Assembly: GCA_963727015.1 (NCBI GenBank)
Contig: CAVSEV010000001.1
Span: forward strand, 62,001 to 126,000
Origin: DATFVJ01 sp963727015
Lineage (GTDB): Bacteria; Actinomycetota; Actinomycetes; Streptosporangiales; Streptosporangiaceae
DNA: 64,000 nt
Reading direction: 5' to 3'
Both the position numbers and the translations under genes were made by a program. Of the stretch, positions 26,380-34,927 are shown in pieces (position 1 is the first letter of the stretch; each line of letters opens with the position of its first letter). The notes under the pieces were generated by a model. It did no database searches and was not told where the DNA came from. It worked only from the letters and a program-made list of their open reading frames with translations.

Positions 26380-27618
26380 TCAGTACTTGAAGCCGGCGGA
26401 CGTGTGCGGTGTGCCCAGACCGGTCGGGCCGTCGTAGCCCCGCACGCCTTCGCACAGGTAGGCGTGCGAGCACTTTCCGTCGTTCCCGCCTGTCACGTCC
26501 CACAGACGGCTGGCGTGCCTGTAAGGGTAGCCAGCCGGATAGGTGTTTCTCGCCGGGCTGCCTGCCCGCGCGTACACCGCCGCGATGATCGGCGACGAGG
26601 CGCTGGTGCCGCCCGCGACATTCCAGCCGACTTTCAGGCCCGCCGCCGGATCGGGGACGCTGTCGTAAAGCGCGAGGCCCGTGTTCGGGTCGGCTACCGC
26701 GGAGACATCCGCGACGGTCTTGTGCGCCGGGCAGCCGCTCCGCCGGGCCTGCCAGCCCGGTTTGCCGCTGTACTTGGAGCAGCCCGCTCCAGTGCCCGAC
26801 CAGGCACGCTCGGACCATCCCCGGTTGTTCTTCGCCCGGCGCAGCGACGTTCCGCCGACCGCGGTGACGTACCGCGAGGACGCGGGGAAGTCCACGCCAT
26901 AGCCGGAGTCACCGGCGGAGGCCGTCACCGCCGCGCCCGGGTGGTTGAAGAAGTGGTTGTACTTCGCCGGCTCGCCCTTGAACTCGCGCGCGCCGTAGCT
27001 GTTGGAGACGTACTTCGCCTGCAGCCGGATGGCCGCGTTGACGGCGGCGCCGAGATCGTTGATCGTCGTCGACCTCGCCTCGAGGAGGAGGATGTGACAG
27101 GCGGGACAGGTGGCGCTGACCATGTCGAGGTCGAGCGAGATCTCGATCGACCAGTCGGGGCTGGCCGGGGGAAGCGGGCCTGGCCTGGCCGCTCTCATTG
27201 ACCTTGCGTAAGCAGCCGTTCGCAGTCGTGCAAGCCGGGAGGCCGTAGGTATGGCGGTAGACAGCGAGGTCGCTCTCCGCGTTCGGGTCGTCGAAGGAGT
27301 CCACGACCGCGACGGTCCGGCGCGCGCCTGCCGTGGCGGATCTCAGGTCGTAAGCGCTCCGCAGGCCCGCAGGCCCGAATCCGCTCGGAAGTGAGCCCGG
27401 CGTCGCCACGTCAGGCGTCATACCCGTGCTGACAATGGCGAGGCAGGTGAAGTGGCCGGCCTGGCCGGCGGGCAGGCCTCGCGGTAACCCGCCTGGCCGC
27501 TGGTTGCCGCCCTGAGCTGAGCCTTCGTCCCGGATGCGCGGCCTATCCAGGCGAGCGCAAGCGCGGCGGAGGCGACGAGCGCGACGGCTGGCAGCAGCCA
27601 GCGCAGGCAGATGCGCAT
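26380..27618 (-). pseudogene. Secreted S53-type (sedolisin) peptidase, two frameshifts
   Basis: Start at 27618: MRICLRWLLPAVALVASAA is a signal peptide. A frame change near 27465 leads to GQAGHFTCLAIVSTGMTPD and VAVVDSFDDPNAESDLAVY, and a second near 27195 returns to the first frame: EISLDLDMVSATCPACHIL, VTASAGDSGYGVDFP, VAGGTSASSPIIAAVYA, GYDGPTGLGTPH. The S53 catalytic residues are present: Glu and Asp in EISLD, the oxyanion Asp in SAGDSG and Ser in GGTSAS. These acid-type endopeptidases are exported and degrade protein outside the cell. The two shifts compensate each other, so the gene may be a recent casualty or contain base-call errors. No long pro-domain is visible. It is followed by the strong hairpin at 26285. 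Confidence 0.8.
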
Positions 27619-27905
27619 GTGTCCTCCGTCGTAGGGCGGCGCACCCTGAACCGGGAGGAGGCCGCCGCGGGCGTTGCGGAATCAGGCCCCCGCGCACCCG
27701 CGGGTTGTGGCGCCGCAGCGTTCCGGATGGACCGGACCCTAGCCAAGTTGGCCCCCGCTGCGTGACGTATCGCCCTAGATATCGCCCTAGATAGAGACAT
27801 TTCAGGACCGCCACCGGGCCCCTCCGCCCGCGGCATCCGCAGCCAGGCCGCCCGTGACGTCGCAGCTTTCACGTTTCGCTGGCTTGGCCCTCGCAAAGTA
27901 GTCGC

Positions 27906-28499
27906 CTATAACGCCGGGCGTCCTGGCCGATCGGCGGGGGCACGGGCGGAGAAGAAGACGCGCCGCTCGCCTGTCCTGACACGTACGTCGGCAAAACCGG
28001 CGGCGGCGAGCCGCCCGGGCAGGGTGCCCGGGTCCACTGGGACCATCGTGTCGAAAAGGTGGATGAACCTGAAGCGGGCGGTCGGGAGGCTGTCGCAGCC
28101 GGTGAACATGCCGCCGGGCCGCAGCACCCGGCGCGTCTCGGCGAACAACTTGTCCTGCAGGCGCGGCGTCGGCACGTGATGCAGCATCGTGAGGCACACG
28201 GCGCCACTGAAACTCGCATCGGGGAAACTCATCGCGGCGGCGTCCCCGTGCACGACGACGGCGGCGCCTGCGAGTTCACCGCGCAGCCGTTCAGCTAACC
28301 GCTTGTCGATTTCCAGGGCGGTGAGATGAGGAACTCGCGCGGCGAGCAGCCTGGTCGTCACGCCAGGCCCGGGGCCGATCTCGAGCACGTCCGGGCCGAG
28401 ATCGACGCCATCGGCCACCTCCGGCAGCAGGGATTCCTCGACGAAGCTGGCCCAGCCTGCGGACGAGCAGATGCGGCGGTGCAGCCAGTTCATATTCAT
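27906..28499 (-). CDS. Class I SAM-dependent methyltransferase
   Basis: 197 residues with the class I methyltransferase fold: motif I VLEIGPGPGVTTRLLA (about residue 38), acidic end of the second strand TALEIDKRLAERL, HGDAAAMSFPDASFSGAVC, and the motif region LTMLHHVPTPRLQ with RRVLRPGGMFTGCDS. It opens with MNMNWLHRRICSSAGWASF. SAM is the methyl donor. The acceptor cannot be predicted, though the MNxxHRxxCSSxxW start is shared by many small actinobacterial methyltransferases. It is divergent from lnt with a 155-bp gap that probably holds both promoters. Confidence 0.87.
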   Translation of the reverse strand: MNMNWLHRRICSSAGWASFVEESLLPEVADGVDLGPDVLEIGPGPGVTTRLLAARVPHLTALEIDKRLAERLRGELAGAAVVVHGDAAAMSFPDASFSGAVCLTMLHHVPTPRLQDKLFAETRRVLRPGGMFTGCDSLPTARFRFIHLFDTMVPVDPGTLPGRLAAAGFADVRVRTGERRVFFSARAPADRPGRPAL

Positions 28500-28654
28500 A
28501 CTTGCGACGCTAGCGTTTCGAGTGCGGCCGGCCCGCCGGGCGTGTCCTGACCTGATGCGGAGCTGACGGGCACGACTGCCGCCGGGCCGGCCGGGCCGGG
28601 CCGGCCGGGCCGTGCCGGCGAGCGGCCGGCCGCGATCTGGCGGACAATCGGGTT

Positions 28655-30223
28655 ATGGCGGTAGGTCGCAGCATGGCGAAGCCGGTCAGGTACGCGGTCC
28701 TGCTCGCCGGCGGCCTGCCAGCCCTCGCGTTCCCCGCACCGAACCTGGAGCCGCTCGCCTGGGTCGCCCTCGTGCCCGGCCTGCTGCTGATCCACAAGTC
28801 TGGGTCGGCGCGGGAAGCGGCGGTACGTGGTGGCTGGTTCGGCGCCGGCTACCTGCTCGCCACCATCTGGTGGCTGGCTCCGAACATCGGCCCCGGCGTG
28901 CTGCTTGTCGCCATCGTCCTCGGCGCGCTGTGGGACGGCGTCGGCGTGGCCACATGGGGCCTGCTGCGCCCGCCTGTCACGGTCCGCAGGGCTGTCGCCG
29001 CGCTCGTCGTCGTGCCGAGCGCCTGGCTGGTGACCGAGCTGATCCGTTCCTGGCAGGCACTCGGCGGCCCGTGGGCCCTCTTCGGCGCCACCCAGTGGCA
29101 GCACCCGGCCGTGCTCGCGCTTGCCGCTCTCGGTGGGGTATGGCTGGTCAGCGCGGCGCTTGTGGCCGCGAACACCGGCGTGTTGATCGCGATTGTCTCA
29201 GCCAGAACGGCTACGCGGGTCGTCGGTCTCCTTGCCGCTGCGGCGTGCATCGCGGCAGGCCCGCTCGCTTACGCGCTCACCGCGCCTGCCGCCACGGTCA
29301 GGCACGTGAGTGTCGCGTTGGTGCAGCCCGGCGTCGTGCACAACCCGAGGATCCGGGTGGACGCGAGCCAGCGGATCACGGCGTCGCTGTCGGCGAGCCG
29401 GCCGCCGGTCCGCGCCGGCCTCATCGTCTGGGGCGAGAGCAGCGTCGCATACAACCTGGACCGTGACCGGTCGCTGCTCACGCAGATCCGCGGCCTGTCG
29501 GCGCGGATGGGCGCGGAGATCCTGCTCAACCAGGACGCGCCGCGCGGCAGCGGGCATATCTCCAAGGTCGCGGTCCTGGTCAGCTCCGCGGGCATCCAGG
29601 GCAGCTACGAGAAGACCCGGCTGGTGCCCTTCGGCGAGTACATCCCGTTCCGGCGCTATCTCGGCTGGCTCACCAGCATAAGCAAGGCCGCGAGCTCGAA
29701 CCGGATACCGGGTGACGGTGAGCACCTGCTGCTCGTGAGCGGCGGGGCCGGGCGCCCGCTGCCCATCGGCATCCTGATCTGCTTCGAGTCCGCGTTCCCC
29801 GACATGTCCAGGGTGGCCGCGGACAAAGGCGCCCAGATGATCGTGTACCAGTCGGCGACATCCACCTTCCAGAACAGCTGGGCGCCGGCGCAGCACGCGT
29901 CGCTTGCCGCGCTCCGCGCCGCGGAGACCGGCAGGCCCGTTGTGCAGGCGGCCCTCACCGGGGTGAGCGTCGCGTTCGATGCCCGCGGCAGGAACCTGGC
30001 CTGGTTCGGGACCTCGCGGCACGGCGTGGTGGTGGTACGGCTCGCACTGCCGTCAGGTTCCACCCGGACGCTGTACGACCGGCTCGGCGAGTACGTGCCT
30101 TTCACCGCGGTCGGGATATCGGCCATCGCGGCTGCGTATGGCGTGATCTATGTGCGCAGGCTCCGGCGGCGCCGGGCCGGCCCGGTCGCGCAAGACCAGC
30201 CAGCCGATGCCGTGACGCAGTGA
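28655..30223 (+). CDS. lnt: Apolipoprotein N-acyltransferase
   Basis: 522 residues. The N-terminal ~190 residues hold several membrane helices (YAVLLAGGLPALAFPAP, AWVALVPGLLLI, PGVLLVAIVLGALWDG and others), and the nitrilase-type catalytic domain faces outward. The catalytic triad is visible: Glu in LIVWGESSV, Lys in YEKTRLVPFGEYIPFR, Cys in GILICFESAFPD. The enzyme transfers an acyl chain from phospholipid to the N-terminal Cys of lipoproteins, the last step of lipoprotein maturation. A hydrophobic helix and basic tail close the protein (YGVIYVRRLRRRRAG). Start ATG 28655, with ATG 28673 as alternative. It is monocistronic, followed by GC-rich repeats and a long inverted repeat. Confidence 0.92.
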   Translation: MAVGRSMAKPVRYAVLLAGGLPALAFPAPNLEPLAWVALVPGLLLIHKSGSAREAAVRGGWFGAGYLLATIWWLAPNIGPGVLLVAIVLGALWDGVGVATWGLLRPPVTVRRAVAALVVVPSAWLVTELIRSWQALGGPWALFGATQWQHPAVLALAALGGVWLVSAALVAANTGVLIAIVSARTATRVVGLLAAAACIAAGPLAYALTAPAATVRHVSVALVQPGVVHNPRIRVDASQRITASLSASRPPVRAGLIVWGESSVAYNLDRDRSLLTQIRGLSARMGAEILLNQDAPRGSGHISKVAVLVSSAGIQGSYEKTRLVPFGEYIPFRRYLGWLTSISKAASSNRIPGDGEHLLLVSGGAGRPLPIGILICFESAFPDMSRVAADKGAQMIVYQSATSTFQNSWAPAQHASLAALRAAETGRPVVQAALTGVSVAFDARGRNLAWFGTSRHGVVVVRLALPSGSTRTLYDRLGEYVPFTAVGISAIAAAYGVIYVRRLRRRRAGPVAQDQPADAVTQ

Positions 30224-30248
30224 CGCTGGCCGGCCCCTGACGCGGTGC

Positions 30249-30348
30249 CGCCGTGAGGCGCCGACGCCGTGCTGCCGTGAGGCGCCGACGCCGGGCCGCC
30301 GTGAGGCGCCGACGCCGTGCCGCCGTGAGGCGGCGACGCCGCGGGCCG
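30249..30348. repeat. GC-rich tandem repeats downstream of lnt
   Basis: About four imperfect 27-bp units of the form GCCGTGAGGCGCCGACGCCG. They are noncoding and lie between the lnt stop and the inverted repeat at 30424. Confidence 0.75.
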
Positions 30349-30423
30349 TGGGGGCGTGGCGCCGTGACGGAGGTCTCGGCACCGCCAGGCGGCTGAGTAA
30401 AGCGCCGGCAGGGGATCCGTCCA

Positions 30424-30489
30424 CGAGTTCCATGATCCTGGTACCTGAGCCACGCTATGAGCGGGCCAGGTACCACGATCATGAACTCG
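30424..30489. terminator. Long inverted repeat between convergent genes
   Basis: Arms of about 24 bases (CGAGTTCCATGATCCTGGTACC and its near-complement ending GATCATGAACTCGG), interrupted by one or two mismatches, around an 18-base loop. Its position between the end of lnt and the end of the DUF6295 gene suits a bidirectional terminator. It lacks a U-tract. Confidence 0.6.
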
Positions 30490-30506
30490 GCCGAAATCCA
30501 TCGCGA

Positions 30507-30794
30507 TCATGGGCGGCGGGGGAGCGCTTCCTCTGGCACCAGGCCCGCCGGTGCGGTCGACAGGGTCGCCAAGATCGCCTCGGCGAGCGCCAGGGCGGAG
30601 CCTGCCGTCAGTTCCACCGCGACCCGCGCGGAAGGTCCCTCGCCCGGGTTGAGGAAGTCGACGTTGAGCGTGTGATCGGCCGGGGCGTGTACTGGATGGT
30701 CGAAGCAGACGGTCGCGTCGCTCAGCCGGAACCAGCCCCGTGGTCCCTTGCCGCTTCCCTGGATCTCAATCTTCTCGGTGTGGTACGTGCACAT
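30507..30794 (-). CDS. DUF6295-family small protein
   Basis: 95 residues beginning MCTYHTEKIEIQGSGKGPR and continuing WFRLSDATVCFDHPVHAPA, DHTLNVDFLNPGEGPSARV and AVELTAGSALALAEAILATL. This matches small actinobacterial proteins of the DUF6295 family, recalled from memory; function unknown. The start MCTY is typical. It has no signal or membrane segment. It sits 11 bases downstream of the dienelactone hydrolase gene on the same strand, so the two are an operon, and a role linked to that hydrolase is a reasonable guess. Confidence 0.8.
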   Translation of the reverse strand: MCTYHTEKIEIQGSGKGPRGWFRLSDATVCFDHPVHAPADHTLNVDFLNPGEGPSARVAVELTAGSALALAEAILATLSTAPAGLVPEEALPRRP

Positions 30795-30805
30795 GCCGTT
30801 GCTCC

Positions 30806-31555
30806 CTACGCCGCCAGGTACCTGCCGAACCAGTCCCAGATCCGCCGCCAGCCGTCGACCGCCGCCTCCGGCCGGTATGCGGGCCTGGTCACCGCGAAGA
30901 ACGCGTGTCCGGCTCCTTCGTAGGTGTGGAACTCGTGTGCCTTGCCCTCGGCGGCGAGCACCTTTTCGAGCTCGGCCACCTCGTCCGGTGACGGATGCGA
31001 GTCGTCGGCGCCGAACAGCCCGAGCAGCGGGCAGGACAGTTTCGGCGCGAGCCCGATGATCGGCTCAACCTTCATCGGCATTCCCTCGGGGGGCTTGCCG
31101 ATGATGAAGGCGCCATAGCAGTCGACGGCCGCGTCAAGCTGCAGGCTGCACGCGGACAGGAACGCCTGGCGCCCGCCGGAACAGTAGCCGATCACGCCGA
31201 CCTTGCCGTTGGCGGTGGTGAGGGACCTCAGATACCTCGCGGCGCCGTCGACGTCGCCGACCAGCCGCTCGTCGGGCACGTCTCCGGCCGCGCGCGCGGC
31301 CGCCGCGGCGTCGTCAGGGCTTGCGCCTGGTGCCTCGCGCGAGTAGAGGTTCGGGCAGATGGCGTTGTAGCCGTGGTAGGCGAATGTCCTCGTAATTTCC
31401 TTGGTCATGTCGTCGTAACCCGGCCTGTGGTGGATCACCACCACGCCGCCCCTGCGACCCTGGCTCAGCGGCCTGGCCAGGTACGCCTCGATCTGGTCGC
31501 CTGCCCATCCGGGCACTGCGACGGTCTCGGCCATCATTGCGTCGTATCCAGTCAT
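30806..31555 (-). CDS. Dienelactone hydrolase family protein
   Basis: 249 residues, alpha/beta-hydrolase fold of the dienelactone hydrolase type. The nucleophile is Cys in VGVIGYCSGGRQAFLSA, with Asp in LFGADDSHPSPDEV and His in EGAGHAFFAVTRPAYRP. The usual N-terminus VPGWAGDQIEAYLARP and HRPGYDDMTKEITRTFAYHGY are present. Members hydrolyse cyclic diene lactones in aromatic degradation or other esters. The true substrate is not predictable. ATG 31553-31555 begins the recognised homology. It is the first gene of a two-gene operon with the DUF6295 protein and divergent from DUF3145. Confidence 0.9.
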   Translation of the reverse strand: MTGYDAMMAETVAVPGWAGDQIEAYLARPLSQGRRGGVVVIHHRPGYDDMTKEITRTFAYHGYNAICPNLYSREAPGASPDDAAAAARAAGDVPDERLVGDVDGAARYLRSLTTANGKVGVIGYCSGGRQAFLSACSLQLDAAVDCYGAFIIGKPPEGMPMKVEPIIGLAPKLSCPLLGLFGADDSHPSPDEVAELEKVLAAEGKAHEFHTYEGAGHAFFAVTRPAYRPEAAVDGWRRIWDWFGRYLAA

Positions 31556-31811
31556 GACGGCATCTTTGCACTCTGGCTCAAGGACACATGGCCGGGGGTT
31601 CTGGTGCCGCCGGGGGTGGTGAGGCACAATGTGGCGTGGACAGTCGGGTGATTTAGCGGTTTGGCACGGCGCGTACCTGGTCGGAAGGCGCCGGCGGCAG
31701 ACCCGCCGCCTGATCGTCTGCCGGTAATGGAGTATTGTCGGCGCACGGATTTCCTTAAGCGGAGCCGAGGTCGTTGGGGAAGGCGCATCTCGTCCGCTGC
31801 CAGGAGGTCCG

Positions 31812-32306
31812 GTGTCTGCACGTGGCGTTGTTTACGTCCATTCGGCGCCCCCGGCGCTCTGCCCGCACGTCGAGTGGGCGGTGGCCGGTGTGCTTGGCGT
31901 GTCCGCAACCTTTCCGTGGGTCAGCCAGCCAGCGGCTCCTGGCATGATGCGTGCCGAGCTTGCCTGGCAGGGCCGCCAGGGAACGTCGGGGGCGATCGCA
32001 TCGGCCCTGTCGGGCTGGAACCGGCTGCGCTTCGAGGTGACCGAGGAAGCGAGCGAGGGATGCGAGGCCGTGCGCTACAGCTACACGCCGTCCCTGGGCA
32101 TGTTTACCGCGATGACGGGGGGCAACGGGGACATCGTCGTGCCAGAGAACCGGTTGCGCGCGGCGATGGCGGTCGCGGCTGAGGGCCCAACCTCGCTCGA
32201 GCACGAACTGAGCTGCCTGCTTGGCCAGCCATGGGACGCCGAACTCGAGCCGTTTCGCTACGCCGGCGATGGCGCTCCGGTCCGCTGGTTGCACGCGGCC
32301 GGCTGA
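31812..32306 (+). CDS. DUF3145 family protein
   Basis: 164 residues of the actinobacteria-specific DUF3145 family: ARGVVYVHSAPPALCPHVE, WAVAGVLGV, LAWQGRQGTSGAIASALSG, WNRLRFEVTEEASEG, YSYTPSLGMFTAMTGGNGD, ENRLRAAM, and LSCLLGQPWDAELEPFRYA. GTG 31812 is preceded by a perfect AGGAGG. Function unknown. It is a core actinobacterial gene that usually lies near the fatty-acid synthase cluster, as here. No membrane or signal sequence. Confidence 0.93.
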   Translation: MSARGVVYVHSAPPALCPHVEWAVAGVLGVSATFPWVSQPAAPGMMRAELAWQGRQGTSGAIASALSGWNRLRFEVTEEASEGCEAVRYSYTPSLGMFTAMTGGNGDIVVPENRLRAAMAVAAEGPTSLEHELSCLLGQPWDAELEPFRYAGDGAPVRWLHAAG

Positions 32307-32409
32307 CCTCAGGCGCAGCGTCCTCGCCGATGTCCGGCGCTGCTTGCCCGACGGTCGCCGCAACGTCGAGCCGGGCTGACCCACCGCGGCAGCCGCTGAG
32401 GAGGGCCGC

Positions 32410-33120
32410 ATGGATGGGCTGCCGCCGCTGTCGGCAACCGACAGGACCAGGCACCGGCGGCTGCGCGAGCAGGGACGCAACGAACGCGCTGAACTGCACG
32501 CGGTGCTGACCGCCGGGTTCGTCTGCCATCTGGGCGTATTCGTGCACCGCCCTGGTGGTGGTGCCGGCGCGCCGATGGTCGTGCCGACCGTCTACGCGTT
32601 CGACGAGGAGAACCTCTACCTGCACGGCTCGGTCGCGAGCCGCAGCCTGCTCACTGCCGCCGAGGAGGGGGTGACCGCGTGCGTGACGATCACGATCGTG
32701 GATGGGCTCGTCCTCGCGCGGTCGGTTTTCGAGCATGGCGTGAACTACCGCAGCGCCATGATCTACGGCTGCATGCGAGCGATCACCGAGCCTGCCGCCA
32801 AGCTTGCCGCGCTTCGCTGCCTCAGCGAGCACCTCGCGCCAGGACAGTGGGACTACGTCCGCCGGCCGAGCCGCAAGGAACTCGCCGCGACAACCGTGCT
32901 CAGCATGCCGCTCACCGAGGCGTCGGTGAAGATCCGGCGGGGGCCGCCCGACGACGCAGACACCCCAGACGCCGGTCTCAGTGTGTGGGCCGGCGAACTC
33001 CCGCTGACGGCAACCTGGCAGCGGCCAGTACCCGATCCGGCGATCTCCGACGCCATGCCCGCGCCGCCGCACATCGCGCGCCGCGCAGGCACCCGGGCGT
33101 TTCCTGAATCAGCGCCCTGA
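32410..33120 (+). CDS. Pyridoxamine 5'-phosphate oxidase-family FMN-binding protein
   Basis: 236 residues with the split-barrel fold of PPOX/nitroreductase-resistance (NimA-like) proteins: AELHAVLTAGFVCHLGVF, MVVPTVYAFDEENLYLHGS, VASRSLLTAAEEGVTACVT, ITIVDGLVLARSVFEHGVN and YRSAMIYGCMRAITEPAAK, then the SEHLAPGQWDYVRRPSRKE tail. The family binds FMN, F420 or haem. The NYRSAMIYG block favours the FMN/NimA-like group. It is translated in the same direction as DUF3145, 100 bases downstream, and may share its transcript. Substrate unknown. Confidence 0.87.
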   Translation: MDGLPPLSATDRTRHRRLREQGRNERAELHAVLTAGFVCHLGVFVHRPGGGAGAPMVVPTVYAFDEENLYLHGSVASRSLLTAAEEGVTACVTITIVDGLVLARSVFEHGVNYRSAMIYGCMRAITEPAAKLAALRCLSEHLAPGQWDYVRRPSRKELAATTVLSMPLTEASVKIRRGPPDDADTPDAGLSVWAGELPLTATWQRPVPDPAISDAMPAPPHIARRAGTRAFPESAP

Positions 33121-33216
33121 CCGCGCCCAGCGCTGGCCCAGCGCTGGCCCACCGCTGGCGCAGTTCTGGCGCGGTTGAGGGGCGCGGTTGCGGGGCTCGG
33201 TTGATGGGCGGCGGGT

Positions 33217-34671
33217 TCAGAGCGGGATGTTGCCGTGCGCGCCGCGGGTGGGAAGCGCTTCCGCGATCGCCTTCGCGAGCGCCTGCCTGGTCTGCGCGGG
33301 CTCTACCACGTCGTCGACCACGCCCAGGTCGCGGGCCCGCTGCAGGCCGCCAGCCACGTTCTCGTGTTGCGCGGCGAGTTCGGCCTCCACTTCGTGCCTG
33401 TGCTCGTCAGGCACCTCGGCGAGCCGGCGCCTGTGCAGGATCCGTACCGCGGCGACCGCGCCCATGACGGCCACCTCCGCGGTCGGCCAGGCGAAGACAC
33501 GGGTGGCACCGAGGGCGCGTGAGTTCATCGCGATGTACGCGCCGCCGTAGGCCTTCCTCGTCACGAGGGTCACCCTGGGCACCGACGCTTCCGCGAACGC
33601 GTGCAGCAGTTTCGCGCCACGGCGCACCACGCCGTCCCACTCCTGGCCGACGCCGGGCAGGTAGCCCGGCACGTCCACGAGCACGACCAGCGGGACCCCG
33701 AAGCTGTCACACATCCGCACGAAACGCGCGGCCTTCTCCGCCGACGTGGCATCGAGGCAGCCGCCGAGCCGCAGCGGATTGTTGGCGATCACGCCGACGG
33801 TGCGCCCGGCCAGCCGGCCGAGTGACGTCACAACGTTCGGCGCCCACTTCGAGTGCAGTTCCAGGGCGGGCTCGTCAAGGAGGCCGTTCACGAGCGGGTG
33901 CACGTCGTACGCGCGCCGCGGCGAATCAGGCAGCAGCGCGCTGAGGTCGCTGCCGCCCGCGTGCCCGGCGTCCACCTGTCCCTGGCTGCCCAGGAGCGCG
34001 GCCAGCCGCCGGGCCTGTGCCAGGGCCTCCGCGTCGGTCTCGGTGACAATGTGCACGACGCCGGACCGCCGGCTGTGCGGCTCCGGGCCACCCAGCCGTG
34101 CCATGTCAACGTCCTCACCGGTCACGCTGCGTACCACGTCGGGCCCGGTGACGAAGATCCGGCCCTGCCCAGAAAGGATCACCACGTCGGTGAGTGCGGG
34201 GCCGTATGCCGCGCCGCCCGCTGCCGCCCCGAGCACCACAGATATCTGCGGCACGACACCTGACGCCCTGGTCATCGCCGCGAACACGGTTCCGACCGCG
34301 TGCAGGCTCTCCACCCCCTCCGCCAGCCGGGCCCCGCCGGAGTGCCACAGGCCGATCACCGGCACGCCATGCTCAACCGCCGCCTCGTAGGCATGCACGA
34401 TCGCGGCGCAGCCATCGGTGCCCATGGCGCCGCCCTGCACCCGCGGGTCGCTGGCGAAGGCCACCGCCCTGGTGCCGTCGACGCGGCCGATGCCGGCCAG
34501 CACACCGCTGTGATCGCGCGGGGTGATCTCCCTCAGCGTGCCCTCGTCGAACAGCGCCGTGAGGCGCACCCGCGGGTCGCGCGTCAAGCGGGGCGCGCCC
34601 GCATCGGCGCCCGGCCGAGCCGGCCCGGCAGGGACGACCACAGCGGGCGCGGGGTTGTCGAGGACGGTCAC
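33217..34671 (-). CDS. Acyl-CoA carboxylase beta subunit (carboxyltransferase)
   Basis: 484 residues, the two-lobed crotonase-fold carboxyltransferase that moves CO2 from biotin to acetyl- or propionyl-CoA, giving malonyl- or methylmalonyl-CoA. N-lobe: LFDEGTLREITPRDHSGVL, GAMGTDGCAAIVHAYEAAV, LWHSGGARLAEGVESLHAV, VVLGAAAGGAAYGPALTDV. C-lobe: NPLRLGGCLDATSAEKAAR, LVVLVDVPGYLPGVGQEWD and RKAYGGAYIAMNSRALGA. GTG 34671 has AGGAG five bases upstream. The gene is the last of the fatty-acid cluster, where it would supply malonyl-CoA to FabD/FabH. MITE copy B lies between it and fabF, 93 bp before the start, so it may now need its own promoter. The alpha/biotin subunit is not in the window. Confidence 0.93.
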   Translation of the reverse strand: MTVLDNPAPAVVVPAGPARPGADAGAPRLTRDPRVRLTALFDEGTLREITPRDHSGVLAGIGRVDGTRAVAFASDPRVQGGAMGTDGCAAIVHAYEAAVEHGVPVIGLWHSGGARLAEGVESLHAVGTVFAAMTRASGVVPQISVVLGAAAGGAAYGPALTDVVILSGQGRIFVTGPDVVRSVTGEDVDMARLGGPEPHSRRSGVVHIVTETDAEALAQARRLAALLGSQGQVDAGHAGGSDLSALLPDSPRRAYDVHPLVNGLLDEPALELHSKWAPNVVTSLGRLAGRTVGVIANNPLRLGGCLDATSAEKAARFVRMCDSFGVPLVVLVDVPGYLPGVGQEWDGVVRRGAKLLHAFAEASVPRVTLVTRKAYGGAYIAMNSRALGATRVFAWPTAEVAVMGAVAAVRILHRRRLAEVPDEHRHEVEAELAAQHENVAGGLQRARDLGVVDDVVEPAQTRQALAKAIAEALPTRGAHGNIPL

Positions 34672-34764
34672 GGTGTCTCCTCTGGCTAGTGCCGGTCTGG
34701 CGTGGGCAGCACATCAGGTGACGTGCGCAGTCAGGAGCGTGGCGGGGTTTTCGCGGGTGCTCCC

Positions 34765-34927
34765 AGGGCGTGTCCCGTAGATCTCGGTGGATGCGGGCGG
34801 TGCTCCAGGCGGCGATCCGGCAAGGAGGAGGAGGAGTCGATAGTGGAACTATCGGCGACGACGACAACGCCGCCGGTCGTCGTCTGGGCGCCGATCCGCG
34901 CCGCCAAAGATCTGCGGGACATGCCCT
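34765..34927. mobile_element. MITE copy B, inside the fatty-acid synthase cluster
   Basis: About 163 bp, with ends AGGGCGTGTCCCGTAGATCT and AGATCTGCGGGACATGCCCT (left end slightly mutated) and the same interior as copy A, including GGAACTATCGGCGACGACGA and the GTCGTCGTC hairpin. Right flank TA, left flank CA. No coding capacity. The right junction forms the TAG stop of fabF. Confidence 0.85.
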
